Shown here: piece after piece, positions 32,181 to 39,946 of the stretch | Layout: each line of letters opens with the position of its first letter | Position numbering within the stretch: the first letter of the stretch is position 1 | Position numbers and translations under genes: made by a program | The notes under the pieces: model-generated | The model's database searches: none | What the model was told of the DNA's origin: nothing | Seen by the model: only the letters and a program-made list of their open reading frames with translations | Assembly (NCBI GenBank): GCA_031394045.1 | Contig: JANMWN010000147.1 | Span: 1-39,946 of the forward strand | Direction of reading: 5' to 3' | Length of the DNA stretch: 39,946 bases | DNA from: JANYIP01 sp031394045 | GTDB taxonomy: Bacteria; Actinomycetota; Actinomycetes; Prado026

Positions 32181-33314
32181 TTACCCAGCGGCGACAAAGA
32201 CCGTGCCAGCACCCGCGACGACGAGGTCGGCGACGTCGCCGGGCACGTAGACGGCACCGCCCGGCCGCAGCGGGGTACCGCACACCGTCACGTCGCCCTC
32301 GACGCAGACGACGATGCGTGGGCCGATCGAGGCGACGGTGATGGGCCGGCCGTCCGGGCGTACCCGCCAGACCGTGAAGTCGTCGACCGGTACGTCGTAG
32401 GCGTCCACCCCCGGCCCGACCGGGCGCGGGCGGACGAACGGCGCGGGCCCCTCGTCCACCGTCATGACGCGCAGCAGGTCAGGGATGTCGATGGGCTTTC
32501 CGGTCAGTCCGCCGCGCAGGACGTTGTCGCTGGACGCCTGGACCTCGACGCCGGCGCCGTGCAGGTACGCGTGCAGGACGCCGGAAGCCACGAAGATCCC
32601 CTCGCCGGGAGCCAGGACGACCAGGCGAAGCAGCAGCGGCGCGATCATGCCGGGGTCGCCGGGGTACAGCTCGGCCAGGCGCAGCACCCAGGCGGCTGCG
32701 GCTGCGGCTGCGGCCGAGTCCGGCGACCCGGGAGAACGGACCACCCGTTCGGCGGCCGCGGTCACCTCGGCCAGCAGCTCCCTGCGCGCCGTGCCCTCGA
32801 GGGTGACCAGGGCGGTGAAGGTCTCGCGCAGCGTGGCGTCGGTGGCCAGCCCGGCGACCAGCCCGGCGAACAGTGCCGACCCGAGCCGGTCGCCGGTGGC
32901 CAGGATCTCGGCCGGCGAGCGGAAGCCGCAGAGCGCCTGCGTCGGCGTCAGCGCGACCAGCAGCTCCGGCTTGTGGTTGCGGTCCTTGTACGTACGACCC
33001 GCAGCAGCGAGCGGGACGCCGGCCGCGTCCTCGCGAGCGTACCCGGCCTGCGCCTGCGTCAGGCTGGGGTGGGCCTGGATCGAGAGCGGTACCTCAGCGG
33101 CCAGCAGCTTGACCAGGAACGGCAGGTCGGGCTCGACCTCGGCCAGGCTCCGTCCGTCCGGGAGCCGGGAGGCATCGCCAGGATGTGCCCCGACCCAGAT
33201 CTCGGCCCAGGGCTCGTCGGTCGGCACCGGCAGCCCGAGCAGGCCCGGCAGCACGGTGCGCGAGCCCCAGGCATAGGTGCGCACCGCGTTGGTGAGCAGC
33301 AACGCGTCGACCAT
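32181..33314 (-). CDS. manA: Mannose-6-phosphate isomerase, class I
   Basis: Cytosolic zinc enzyme of 377 residues that interconverts mannose-6-phosphate and fructose-6-phosphate. Diagnostic parts are TNAVRTYAWGSRTVLPGLLG near the start, PLSIQAHPS (the zinc-binding QxH), KDRNHKPELLVAL (with the H-K-P-E motif) and GVEVQASSDNVLRGGLTGK (catalytic Arg region). C-terminal cupin strands follow. ATG with a weak upstream ribosome site. It lies 29 bases after bldC on the same strand and may be read through from it. In actinobacteria manA commonly stands among mannose/GDP-mannose genes, but none are adjacent here. Confidence 0.95.
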   Translation of the reverse strand: MVDALLLTNAVRTYAWGSRTVLPGLLGLPVPTDEPWAEIWVGAHPGDASRLPDGRSLAEVEPDLPFLVKLLAAEVPLSIQAHPSLTQAQAGYAREDAAGVPLAAAGRTYKDRNHKPELLVALTPTQALCGFRSPAEILATGDRLGSALFAGLVAGLATDATLRETFTALVTLEGTARRELLAEVTAAAERVVRSPGSPDSAAAAAAAAWVLRLAELYPGDPGMIAPLLLRLVVLAPGEGIFVASGVLHAYLHGAGVEVQASSDNVLRGGLTGKPIDIPDLLRVMTVDEGPAPFVRPRPVGPGVDAYDVPVDDFTVWRVRPDGRPITVASIGPRIVVCVEGDVTVCGTPLRPGGAVYVPGDVADLVVAGAGTVFVAAG

Positions 33315-33343
33315 GTGGGCGGACGCTACACGGTGCTGTCGGG

Positions 33344-33553
33344 TCAGTCGGTGCTGTCGCGCTGGGTGGGGATGCCTGCCAGGAGCGCGCGTACCTCGGC
33401 CTCGCGGTAGCGGCGGTGACCGCCGAGCGTACGGATCGAGGTCAGCTTGCCGGCCTTGGCCCAGCGGGTCACGGTCTTCGGGTCCACCCGGAACATGGCG
33501 GCGACCTCGGACGGAGTCAGGAGCGGCTCGGCGTCGGGCGTACGGGTGGTCAC
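33344..33553 (-). CDS. bldC: BldC-family MerR-like DNA-binding protein
   Basis: Protein of 69 residues, almost entirely one winged-helix domain: LLTPSEVAAMFRVDPKTVTR, WAKAGKLTSIRTLGGHRRYR, EAEVRALLAG. This is practically the BldC sequence type of Streptomyces (about 68 residues), which binds DNA cooperatively as head-to-tail oligomers and times development. GTG at 33553 with GAAGGG before it gives the family length; the 14 extra codons upstream are not conserved-looking. The nearby vdh-DUF3073-purM-purF order supports orthology. Confidence 0.94.
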   Translation of the reverse strand: MTTRTPDAEPLLTPSEVAAMFRVDPKTVTRWAKAGKLTSIRTLGGHRRYREAEVRALLAGIPTQRDSTD

Positions 33554-33707
33554 GAGTGACCCTTCGTCATAGGACCGCCATCCTTGACAGTCCACCGGCG
33601 CACATCATCCCGGATGTCCAGGTTGTCCGAAATGGCCTCATAGGGTCATGCGGGCCATGCCTGCCATGGCCCTGACTGACTACTCGATCATGACCCGGAA
33701 CGATCAC

Positions 33708-34622
33708 TCAGGTGGCGTGCTCGAGCGCATGCACCTCACGCCACCGGTCTACCAGCCGGGCGTACGCGGCCGCGGCGGTGTCCGGCTCGCCGGCCGACAG
33801 TGCCGCGAGCCCGTCGGCGACGTCGGCCGCGGAGACGTCGGCCGCCAGCGCGTCATCGTCGACCAGGAACGCCAGCCCGCCGTAGTCGAGCTCGACCCGG
33901 CTGTGCGGATGGAACTCCTCCAGCCACCTGGCCACCTCCTCAACACCCTCGGTCACCATGGCCTCGGCGCCCATCGTGCGGCGGAGCACCTCAAGGGCAC
34001 GGGCCATCCGCTGGCGGGCGTTGCCCATGCCGGTGCGGTAGAGCAGGGTCCGCTCGACCGTCGGCCCGAGGGTCAGCAGCCGCTCCTCGGCGGTGAAGGC
34101 GACGAACCACCACAGCGGTACGTGCCAGGTCGAGGTCAGGATCCGCGGCTCGCGCGGTGGGTTCTGGCGGCGCCACTGGTCGTACGCCTCGCGGGCTTGC
34201 TCGGCGACGCTCGGCGGGACGAACGCGGAGAGCAGTGGCTCGGGCACGTCCTGCTGGAGCGCGGCGAGCGCGTTCCAGGACCGCAGCTGCTCGTCGAGGG
34301 GGCACAGGTACGTGCGGTCCGCGGCACTGGCAGCCGTGGGGTCGGTGGGATCGGTGGGGTCGGTGGAGTCCGCCGAGCGGTCGAGGACGAAGGCGCCTTC
34401 GTGGTGACGGTCCTTCCCAGCGATGCCGGGCCCGATCCGCGGGGGTACGGCCATGGCGCGGCGGACAGCGCCGGCCTGCTCGGCGGCCAGCAGCTCGACC
34501 CGACCGGGGCGGGCCGGGTCGGCGACGTACGCGGCCCAGCGGGAACGCTCCGGCTCGGGGAACGCGGCGAGCGGCTCGTACACGCGCAGCCATGCCGCGT
34601 ACGGGACCACGACGCCAGCCAT
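33708..34622 (-). CDS. Conserved actinobacterial hypothetical protein beside bldC/vdh
   Basis: Soluble protein of 304 residues that I cannot name. It begins VVVPYAAWLRVYEPLAAFPE and contains YLCPLDEQLRSWNALAALQQ, RILTSTWHVPLWWFVAFTAE and LLYRTGMGNARQRMARALEV; no membrane helix or signal is seen. Position between bldC and vdh matches a hypothetical gene found there in Streptomyces. Residues about 83-95 are a small tandem repeat (STDPTDPTDPTAAS), caused by three near-identical 9-base units, likely variable between strains. It is divergent from vdh with a 74-base gap. Confidence 0.85.
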   Translation of the reverse strand: MAGVVVPYAAWLRVYEPLAAFPEPERSRWAAYVADPARPGRVELLAAEQAGAVRRAMAVPPRIGPGIAGKDRHHEGAFVLDRSADSTDPTDPTDPTAASAADRTYLCPLDEQLRSWNALAALQQDVPEPLLSAFVPPSVAEQAREAYDQWRRQNPPREPRILTSTWHVPLWWFVAFTAEERLLTLGPTVERTLLYRTGMGNARQRMARALEVLRRTMGAEAMVTEGVEEVARWLEEFHPHSRVELDYGGLAFLVDDDALAADVSAADVADGLAALSAGEPDTAAAAYARLVDRWREVHALEHAT

Positions 34623-34696
34623 CCCGGCATCCTGGCATGCAACGGCGCCCGCCCACGCCGCACGGCCGAGCTGGACGTGGGGCCTAGGCTCGTGGG

Positions 34697-35770
34697 ATGG
34701 ATCACGAGCAGGTCGTGCGCATCCACGACCGCGCCTCCGGCCTGGTCGGCTTCATCGCGATCCACAGCACCGCGCTGGGCGCCGCGCTCGGGGGTACCCG
34801 GTTCCTCGCGTACCCCGACGAGGACGACGCCCAGGCCGACGCGCTCCGGCTCTCGCGCGCGATGTCGTACAAGAACGCGCTCGCGGGGCTCGACCACGGC
34901 GGCGGCAAGGCCGTGCTCATCGGCGACCCCCGGCACGACAAGACCCCCGAACGGCTCCGGGCGTACGGGCGGTTCCTCGAGGCTCTGGGTGGCCGCTACG
35001 TCACCGCCGCCGACTCGGGTACCGGCGTGCCCGACATGGACGTCATCTCCGGGACGAGCCGATGGGTGACCGGCCGCTCGGTCGAGCTCGGCGGCTGCGG
35101 CGACTCGAGCCTGCTCACGGCGTACGGGTTGTTCCAGGGCATGCGCGCCGCCGCCGAGGTGCGCTGGGGCGAACCCACCCTGGCCGGGCGCACCGTGGGC
35201 ATCTGCGGCGTGGGCAAGGTCGGCACGCACCTGGTGGGGCACCTGGTCGATGACGGCGCGACCGTCGTGGTCACCGACGTGGACGCCGGCGCGGTCGCAC
35301 AGGTGCTCGCGGCGTACCCGCAGGTCCGCGCGGTGGCCGACGAGGCCGAGCTGATCCGTACGCCGATGGACGTCTACTCACCGTGCGCCCTCGGCGGCGC
35401 GCTCGACGACCGTACGGTCGCCGCCCTCACCGCAGCCGTGGTCTGCGGCGCCGCGAACAACCAGCTCGCCCACCCCGAGATCGCCGACCTGCTCGCAGCC
35501 CGGGACATCCTGTACGCCCCCGACTTCGTGGTGAACTCCGGCGGGGTGATCCAGGTCGCGGACGAGCTGATCGGCTTCTCGATGCCGCGCGCGAGGGCCA
35601 AGACCGGGGCGATCTACGACACCACGCTGTCGGTCCTGCGGGCCGCCTCGGCCGAACGGGTGACACCGGCGGCGGCCGCCGAACGGCTGGCCGAGGCGCG
35701 GATGGCTGCCGGGCCCTGGGCCACGACCTTGTACCCCGGAGTACCCCGGACTCGCGGCGGCCGGAGCTGA
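34697..35770 (+). CDS. vdh: Valine/leucine (Glu/Leu/Phe/Val family) dehydrogenase
   Basis: NAD-dependent oxidative deaminase of branched-chain amino acids, 357 residues, cytosolic. Substrate and catalytic lysines are Lys59 (SRAMSYKNALAG) and Lys71 (DHGGGKAVL). The family segments ADSGTGVPDMDVISG and the NAD-binding turn GICGVGKVGTHLVGHL follow, then CGAANNQLAHPE and APDFVVNSGGVIQVADE. The neighbourhood corresponds to vdh of Streptomyces coelicolor, which feeds branched-chain acyl-CoA formation; substrate preference between valine and leucine cannot be read from sequence. ATG at 34697 gives the normal length. Confidence 0.93.
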   Translation: MDHEQVVRIHDRASGLVGFIAIHSTALGAALGGTRFLAYPDEDDAQADALRLSRAMSYKNALAGLDHGGGKAVLIGDPRHDKTPERLRAYGRFLEALGGRYVTAADSGTGVPDMDVISGTSRWVTGRSVELGGCGDSSLLTAYGLFQGMRAAAEVRWGEPTLAGRTVGICGVGKVGTHLVGHLVDDGATVVVTDVDAGAVAQVLAAYPQVRAVADEAELIRTPMDVYSPCALGGALDDRTVAALTAAVVCGAANNQLAHPEIADLLAARDILYAPDFVVNSGGVIQVADELIGFSMPRARAKTGAIYDTTLSVLRAASAERVTPAAAAERLAEARMAAGPWATTLYPGVPRTRGGRS

Positions 35771-35802
35771 CGGGCGTGCACCCGCGACGAGCGAAGAACC
35801 GT

Positions 35803-35876
35803 TACCCTAGGAGCACGTCGACCGGCGGCTCTTCGCCGGTCGGTGGAACGTGACGTCGAGCGGGGCTTGTCGCCCC
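35803..35876 (+). promoter_or_regulatory. DUF3073 promoter and structured leader
   Basis: TACCCT (35803-35808) fits an actinobacterial TANNNT -10 box. About 12 bases on, GACCGGCG and CGCCGGTC form a perfect 8-base stem with a GCTCTT loop (35820-35841). A second hairpin, GGGGC-TTGTC-GCCCC (35862-35876), lies just before the AGAGGGGG ribosome-binding site, whose G-run could instead pair with GCCCC. This may control translation of the downstream gene. Confidence 0.45.
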
Positions 35877-35894
35877 ATCAGAGGGGGTCGAGCC

Positions 35895-36122
35895 ATGGGG
35901 CGCGGCCGGGCCAAGGCCAAGCAGACCAAGGTCGCTCGTGACCTGAAGTACAGCACCCACGGGACCGACCTTGATGCTCTGCGTGCAGAGCTCGTCGGCG
36001 ACCGTCCGAACGGCAGCGCAGCGGCCAGACCGGCCCCCGCTGTCCCAGACGAGGCCGACGAGCCTGACGATCCCTACGCCAAGTACGTCGTGGACGACGA
36101 GGACGACTCGGGCGAGGACTGA
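35895..36122 (+). CDS. DUF3073 protein
   Basis: Small protein of 75 residues, conserved across actinobacteria, function unknown. The basic start MGRGRAKAKQTKVARDLKY is the family hallmark, followed by DLDALRAELVG and an acidic C-terminal tail (DDPYAKYVVDDEDDSGED). The strong charge polarity suggests nucleic acid or ribosome association, but that is inference. ATG at 35895 follows AGAGGGGGTCGAGCC; an upstream in-frame start would include the hairpins. It is convergent with purM, whose stop lies 37 bases on. Confidence 0.92.
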   Translation: MGRGRAKAKQTKVARDLKYSTHGTDLDALRAELVGDRPNGSAAARPAPAVPDEADEPDDPYAKYVVDDEDDSGED

Positions 36123-36159
36123 CCTCACCAGCCGGCACTGACCGGCACTGGCCCTTGGG

Positions 36160-37221
36160 TCAGGACTGGTGGTCACCGGACAGCTCGACGCCTGCCTCGA
36201 CGGATCCACCCGCCGTGCTGACCTCGCCGGCCACCCAGGCATTCACCCCTCGGGCCGCGAGCAGCCGCAGCGCGCTCTCGACGCCGTCCGGTGCCACGAC
36301 CGCGGCCATCCCGACGCCCATGTTGAGGGTGCGCTCAAGCTCCAGCTGCTCGACCCCGCCGAGCGACCCGACCAGGCCGAAGATCGGCGCCGGCGACCAG
36401 GTCGCGCGGTCGATGCGGACGGCCAGCCCGTCGGGGATCACCCGGCCGAGGTTGGCCGCGAAACCACCGCCGGTGACGTGCGAGATCGCGTGCACCTGCG
36501 CGGCCGGCTCGCGGGCCAGCGCCAGGCAGTCCAGCGCGTAGATCCGGGTCGGTTCGAGCAGCTCCTCGCCCAGGCTCCGGGCCAGCTCGGGCACCTCGCG
36601 GTCGACGTCCCAGCCGGCGACGGTGAAGAGCACGTGGCGTACGAGCGAGTAGCCGTTGGAGTGCAGGCCCGACGAGGCCATCGCAAGGACGACGTCACCC
36701 GCGCGGACGCGCTCGGCACCGAGCAGCTGGTCGGCCTCGACGACGCCCGTACCCGCGCCGGCCACGTCGTACTCGTCCGGGCCCAGGAGCCCGGGGTGCT
36801 CGGCCGTCTCGCCGCCGACCAGGGCGGCCCCGGCCAGGCGGCAACCCTCGGCGATTCCGCTGACGATCGCGGCGATCCGCTCGGGGTGGACCTTGCCGCA
36901 GGCGATGTAGTCGGTCATGAACAGCGGCTCGGCGCCACAGACGACGAGGTCGTCGAGGACCATCGCTACCAGGTCGATGCCGATCGAGTCGTGCTTGCCC
37001 ATCCGCTGGGCCACCGCGACCTTGGTGCCGACGCCGTCGGTCGAGGTCGCGAGCAGGGGCCGCCGGTACCCCTTCAGGGCGCTGGCGTCGAAGAGCCCGG
37101 CGAAGCCACCGAGCCCGCCGACCACCTCGGGCCGGGTGGCGCGCGCGACGGAGGCCTTCATCAGCTCGACCGCGCGGTCACCGGCCTCGATGTCGACGCC
37201 GGCTGCGGCGTAGGAGCTCAT
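36160..37221 (-). CDS. purM: Phosphoribosylformylglycinamidine cyclo-ligase
   Basis: Fifth enzyme of de novo purine synthesis (AIR synthetase), 353 residues, cytosolic, ATP-dependent. Diagnostic parts are YAAAGVDIEAGDRAVELMK at the start, LLATSTDGVGTKVAVAQRMG, DDLVVCGAEPLFMTDYIACG, LVGGETAEHPGL and HVTGGGFAANLGRV. ATG at 37221 has weak upstream signals but gives the standard N-terminus. It follows purF by 22 bases. Because purF is shifted by one base, purF translation now runs in frame straight through this start, so the two appear as one long frame; I treat this as an artefact of the purF lesion. Confidence 0.96.
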   Translation of the reverse strand: MSSYAAAGVDIEAGDRAVELMKASVARATRPEVVGGLGGFAGLFDASALKGYRRPLLATSTDGVGTKVAVAQRMGKHDSIGIDLVAMVLDDLVVCGAEPLFMTDYIACGKVHPERIAAIVSGIAEGCRLAGAALVGGETAEHPGLLGPDEYDVAGAGTGVVEADQLLGAERVRAGDVVLAMASSGLHSNGYSLVRHVLFTVAGWDVDREVPELARSLGEELLEPTRIYALDCLALAREPAAQVHAISHVTGGGFAANLGRVIPDGLAVRIDRATWSPAPIFGLVGSLGGVEQLELERTLNMGVGMAAVVAPDGVESALRLLAARGVNAWVAGEVSTAGGSVEAGVELSGDHQS

Positions 37222-37243
37222 CGGCCGTTGCTCACGGACTGGC

Positions 37244-38799
37244 TCACGGGCGGGTGAGGGCGTCGGCGGCACCCGCGCCGCCGACCAGGGCAGCGATGCC
37301 GTCGACATCGGCGGTGACCGACCGCTCCATGCCCTCGAGCACGTGCTTGCCGAGGAACTCGGGGGCGGGCAGGGCCACCGGGTAGTGGCCGTCGAAGCAG
37401 GCCCGGCAGAGCTTGTCCTCGGCGATCGTCGTGGCCTAATCAGCTGCTCGATCGAGATGTACGCGAGGGAGTCGGCGCCGATCGAGAGCCGGATCTCGTC
37501 GACGGTCAGGCCGTTGGCCACCAGCTCGGCCGGCGAGGCGAAGTCGATGCCGTAGAAGCAGGGCCACTTCACCGGCGGCGACGAGATGCGTACGTGGACC
37601 TCGGCGGCGCCGGCCTCGCGGAGCATCCGGATCAGCGCGCGCTGGGTGTTGCCGCGGACGATCGAGTCGTCTACGACCACCAGTCGCTTGCCCTGGATGA
37701 CCTCGCGCAGCGGGTTCAGCTTGAGCCGGATACCGAGCTGGCGGATCGTCTGCGAGGGCTGGATGAACGTACGCCCGACGTACGAGTTCTTGACCAGGCC
37801 CTGCCCGAACGGGATGCCGGAGGCCTGGCTGTAGCCGACCGCCGCAGGGGTGCCGGACTCGGGTACCGGGATCACCAGGTCGGCCTCGACCGGAGCCTCG
37901 GCGGCCAGCCTGCGGCCCATCTCGACGCGAGCGGTGTGGATGCTGCGCCCGCTGATCGAGGTGTCGGGACGGGCCAGGTAGACGAACTCGAAGAGGCAGC
38001 CCTTGGGGGCCGCCTCGGCGAAACGCTGCGAGCGAAGGCCGTGCTCGTCGATGGCCAGCAGCTCGCCGGGCTCGACCTCGCGGACGAACGAGGCGCCGAC
38101 GATGTCGAGGGCCGCGGTCTCGGAGGCGACGACCCAGCCGCGCTCGAGCCGGCCGAGGACGAGCGGGCGGATGCCCTGCGGGTCGCGGGCGGCGTACAGC
38201 GTGCCCTCGTCCATCCAGACCAGCGAGAACGCGCCGCGGACCTTGGGCAGCACCTCGAGCGCCGCGGCCTCGAGCGAGAGGTCGGGGTGGCTGGCCAGCA
38301 GGGTGGTGAGCAGGTCGGTGTCGCTGGTGGATCGGATCGGGGGCGCGCCCTGGAGGTTGAGCTCCCCGCGCTCGGCCTGCAGCTCGTCGACCATCTTGGC
38401 CAGCTCGCCGGTGTTGGTCAGGTTGCCGTTGTGCCCGAGCGCGATGCTGCCCGTGGCGGTGGCGCGGAAGGTCGGCTGGGCGTTCTCCCACACGCTGGAC
38501 CCGGTGGTGGAGTAGCGGCAGTGACCGATGGCCAGGTGGCCGAGCAGCGCGGACAGGTGGCTCTCGTCGAACACCTGCGCGACCAGGCCCATGTCCTTGT
38601 AGACCAGGATCTGGTGCCCGTTGCTCACCGCGATGCCAGCAGACTCCTGGCCGCGGTGCTGCAGGGCGTAGAGCCCGAAGTAGGTGAGCTTGGCGACCTC
38701 TTCGCCGGGCGCCCAGACGCCGAAGACCCCGCAGGCATCCTGCGGACCCTTCTCGTCTGGGAGCAGCTCGTGGTTCAGCCGACCATCGCCACGTGGCAC
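37244..38799 (-). CDS. purF: Amidophosphoribosyltransferase, with a one-base frameshift near the C-terminus
   Basis: First committed enzyme of purine synthesis, about 518 residues when the frame is repaired. The N-terminal nucleophile is Cys23 in QDACGVFGVWAPGEE after a cleavable propeptide. Glutaminase motifs are LQHRGQESAGIAV and HCRYSTTG; the PRPP site is LVVVDDSIVRGNTQR. At about 37434-37440 (minus strand CTGATTAGGCC) one base is missing: upstream reads ISIEQLI, and another frame continues ATTIAEDKLCRACFDG to LTRP and a stop. LCRAC contains the last two of the four [4Fe-4S] cysteines, so the frame as given would lose them. GTG at 38799 gives the usual start. Confidence 0.9.
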
Positions 38800-38841
38800 G
38801 GCGTCGAGTCTACCTGCCGGGCGGCGTACCTCTGGCAAGGC

Positions 38842-39471
38842 TCACGGCCAGCGCGGGTCGTCCGGGTGCAGGTCCAGCGAACCGCCGCCGTGGCAGTCGC
38901 TGGTGCGGTAGTCGTCCGGCATCCGGGGATAAACGTCCCGGTCGTAGCTGATCGCGAGGGCGCGGGCCTGGGATGGCGTGGCGCCGAGCAGGAGAGCCGC
39001 CTCCTCGGTGGTCTGGACCGAGCGGCACTCTGCCACCGCCTCGCTGGTGTAGCCGGCCAGGTGCTCGGCCTCGTGCGCCAGGACGTGCACCGAGACGATC
39101 TCCAGCTCGGTCGGGTTCTGCTTGTCGGAGCCCATCCAGTCGTGCAGGGCCACGCAGGCGTCGTGCTTGATCACGGTGGTGTCGCCGGGGCGGCCGTTCG
39201 GGTCGTACGCGACGTACCCGAGCTCGGAGCCCATGTCGATCAGGGCGCCGCCCAGCCGCTGGCACTCCACGTGCACGGGGTGGCCGGCGAGGACGCTCGC
39301 GACGTGGGTGAGCTTGTTGTTGGCCATCCGGTCCTCGTACTCGAACCAGCCCAGCACGAGGCCAGGCACGAGCAGCAACGGGATCACGATCCCGTGCCGG
39401 TGCCCCTGGACGTGGCGGACCGTGAACCCCCCGGCCCCCGCCAGCGCCACGAGTACGAAGATGAGCCTCAC
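38842..39471 (-). CDS. Membrane-anchored putative zinc metallopeptidase (HExxH)
   Basis: Protein of 209 residues, family not recognised. Two hydrophobic helices at about 2-17 and 27-42 anchor it; the rest looks extracytoplasmic or soluble. HVLAHEAEHLAGYTSEAVAE (129-148) holds an H133-E-A-E-H137 zinc motif with acidic residues Glu144 and Glu148 as possible third ligands. Four cysteines (70, 106, 149, 193) could form disulfides. The GTG at 39471 puts the first helix at the N-terminus; longer starts exist. It precedes purF by 42 bases on the same strand, but a functional link is doubtful. Confidence 0.75.
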   Translation of the reverse strand: MRLIFVLVALAGAGGFTVRHVQGHRHGIVIPLLLVPGLVLGWFEYEDRMANNKLTHVASVLAGHPVHVECQRLGGALIDMGSELGYVAYDPNGRPGDTTVIKHDACVALHDWMGSDKQNPTELEIVSVHVLAHEAEHLAGYTSEAVAECRSVQTTEEAALLLGATPSQARALAISYDRDVYPRMPDDYRTSDCHGGGSLDLHPDDPRWP

Positions 39472-39585
39472 CCGTACGTGATCGGCACGCTCCCCGGTTC
39501 GGTGGAGCCGAGCCGATTGGCCCAAACCGGTGCCCGTTGGCCGGGGCACGGGCCAACCGGCACCGCTTTGAGCCAGTCGGGCGGA

Positions 39586-39946
39586 CTACTCGTGCGGCTC
39601 GGCGGGGTGGAGGGTCAGCTGCATGAAGCGCAGGTGGGGGACCAGCGCGGGCGGGTAGTCCTGGTACGGCCCGCAGAACGTGAAGCCGAGGGTCTCGTAC
39701 ATCGCCATCGCCTCGGTGTTCCGGAAGCCGGTGTCCAGCCGCATCGTCGCGTACCCGTCAGCCGTCGCCTGCGCGACCAAGGCTTGGCACAGCAGCCGCC
39801 CGGTGCCCTGCCCGTGGAACCGCGGCGGCACGTACATCCGCTTCATCTCGCACGAGCCATCGTGCAGGTCCTTGTACGCGACGCCGCCGGCGACCTCGTC
39901 ACCGCGCATCGCGAGGAGGGTCTTCCCGCCGGGCGGGCCGTACAGC
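39586..39946 (-). CDS. GNAT-family N-acetyltransferase (partial, 5' end beyond window)
   Basis: The frame is open to the right window edge (LYGPPGGKTLLAMRGDEVAG), so the start is outside. The acetyl-CoA site is EMKRMYVPPRFHGQGTGRLL (motif A, R/Q-x-x-G-x-G), followed by YATMRLDTGFRNTEAMAMYE and LGFTFCGPYQDYP. The visible 120 residues cover most of the fold. Substrate unknown; the family acylates small molecules, peptides or proteins. Confidence 0.88.
   Translation of the reverse strand, partial: LYGPPGGKTLLAMRGDEVAGGVAYKDLHDGSCEMKRMYVPPRFHGQGTGRLLCQALVAQATADGYATMRLDTGFRNTEAMAMYETLGFTFCGPYQDYPPALVPHLRFMQLTLHPAEPHE

Noticed and set aside
36160..38838. A single continuous PurF-PurM fusion protein
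   Set aside because: The joining 70 residues are Pro/Ser/Arg-rich low complexity, while another frame over the same bases encodes the conserved PurF end with its Cys ligands and a stop. The fusion is the result of one missing base.
1..39946. CRISPR array or ribosomal RNA genes
   Set aside because: No regularly spaced repeats and no rRNA-like conserved stretches were seen on either strand.

Overview
The window is high-GC DNA with dense, overlapping operons, GTG starts and a bldC-like gene. It also carries the actinobacterial block purF-purM-DUF3073-valine dehydrogenase-bldC, which matches the neighbourhood known from Streptomyces coelicolor (vdh and bldC). The source is therefore an actinomycete. 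The style of the core genes suggests Nocardioidaceae or a relative, but that placement is a guess.

Left part (1-6400): a cross-phylum module resembling the E. coli ydjXZ-ynjBCDF neighbourhood. A lipoprotein binding protein, two separate permeases and an ATPase (cut by the window edge) are coupled by 4-base overlaps on the minus strand. Divergent to them lie a TVP38/TMEM64 membrane protein and a CDP-alcohol phosphatidyltransferase carrying an extra NrtS-like C-terminal domain. Two small genes (YCII-like and TfoX-N-like) follow.

Mercury-resistance region (6867-11439): an ArsR-type regulator, a MerT/MerF-like membrane protein, a thioredoxin-like protein, CcdA and a zinc-finger/VOC gene (frameshifted) run leftwards; merA runs rightwards from the same intergenic region. 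Just after merA, and again about 1.5 kb on, lie two decayed 3' halves of tRNA-Phe, the second followed by a good terminator. I read these as attachment-site scars of elements integrated in a tRNA-Phe gene that lies outside the window to the left.

Accessory middle (13-19 kb): a glycosyltransferase, a frameshifted IS1634-type transposase next to an ISL3-type remnant, and an AbiE toxin-antitoxin pair (toxin frameshifted) whose palindromic promoter/operator overlaps the 3' end of the next gene.

Inorganic carbon locus (18.7-23.3 kb): one 1349-residue polypeptide joins a DabB-like (ND5-type) membrane subunit to a complete DabA-like (DUF2309) domain with all four zinc-site residues. A winged-helix regulator is transcribed divergently.

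Redox locus (23.3-30.3 kb): a two-component system, an exported Pro/Thr-rich protein, and a translationally coupled six-gene operon: two small exported coiled-coil proteins, ApbE, a haem-type ferric-reductase-like membrane protein, a NuoF-like flavoprotein and a 3-Cys ferredoxin. No FMN_bind domain is visible. Instead both small exported proteins end in a disordered tail with TTTGAS, close to the ApbE flavinylation consensus. A 17-base box upstream of the response regulator recurs upstream of this operon, so the two-component system may control it. This is the best candidate here for an undescribed system.

Right part (30.4-40 kb): an MFS-cyclic-nucleotide-binding fusion, manA, bldC, a hypothetical, vdh, DUF3073, purM, purF (one-base frameshift), a membrane HExxH protein and a partial GNAT acetyltransferase. 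Four coding frames are broken by single-base shifts (VOC, IS1634, AbiEii, purF); since purF is normally a housekeeping gene, sequence error must be considered for all of them.
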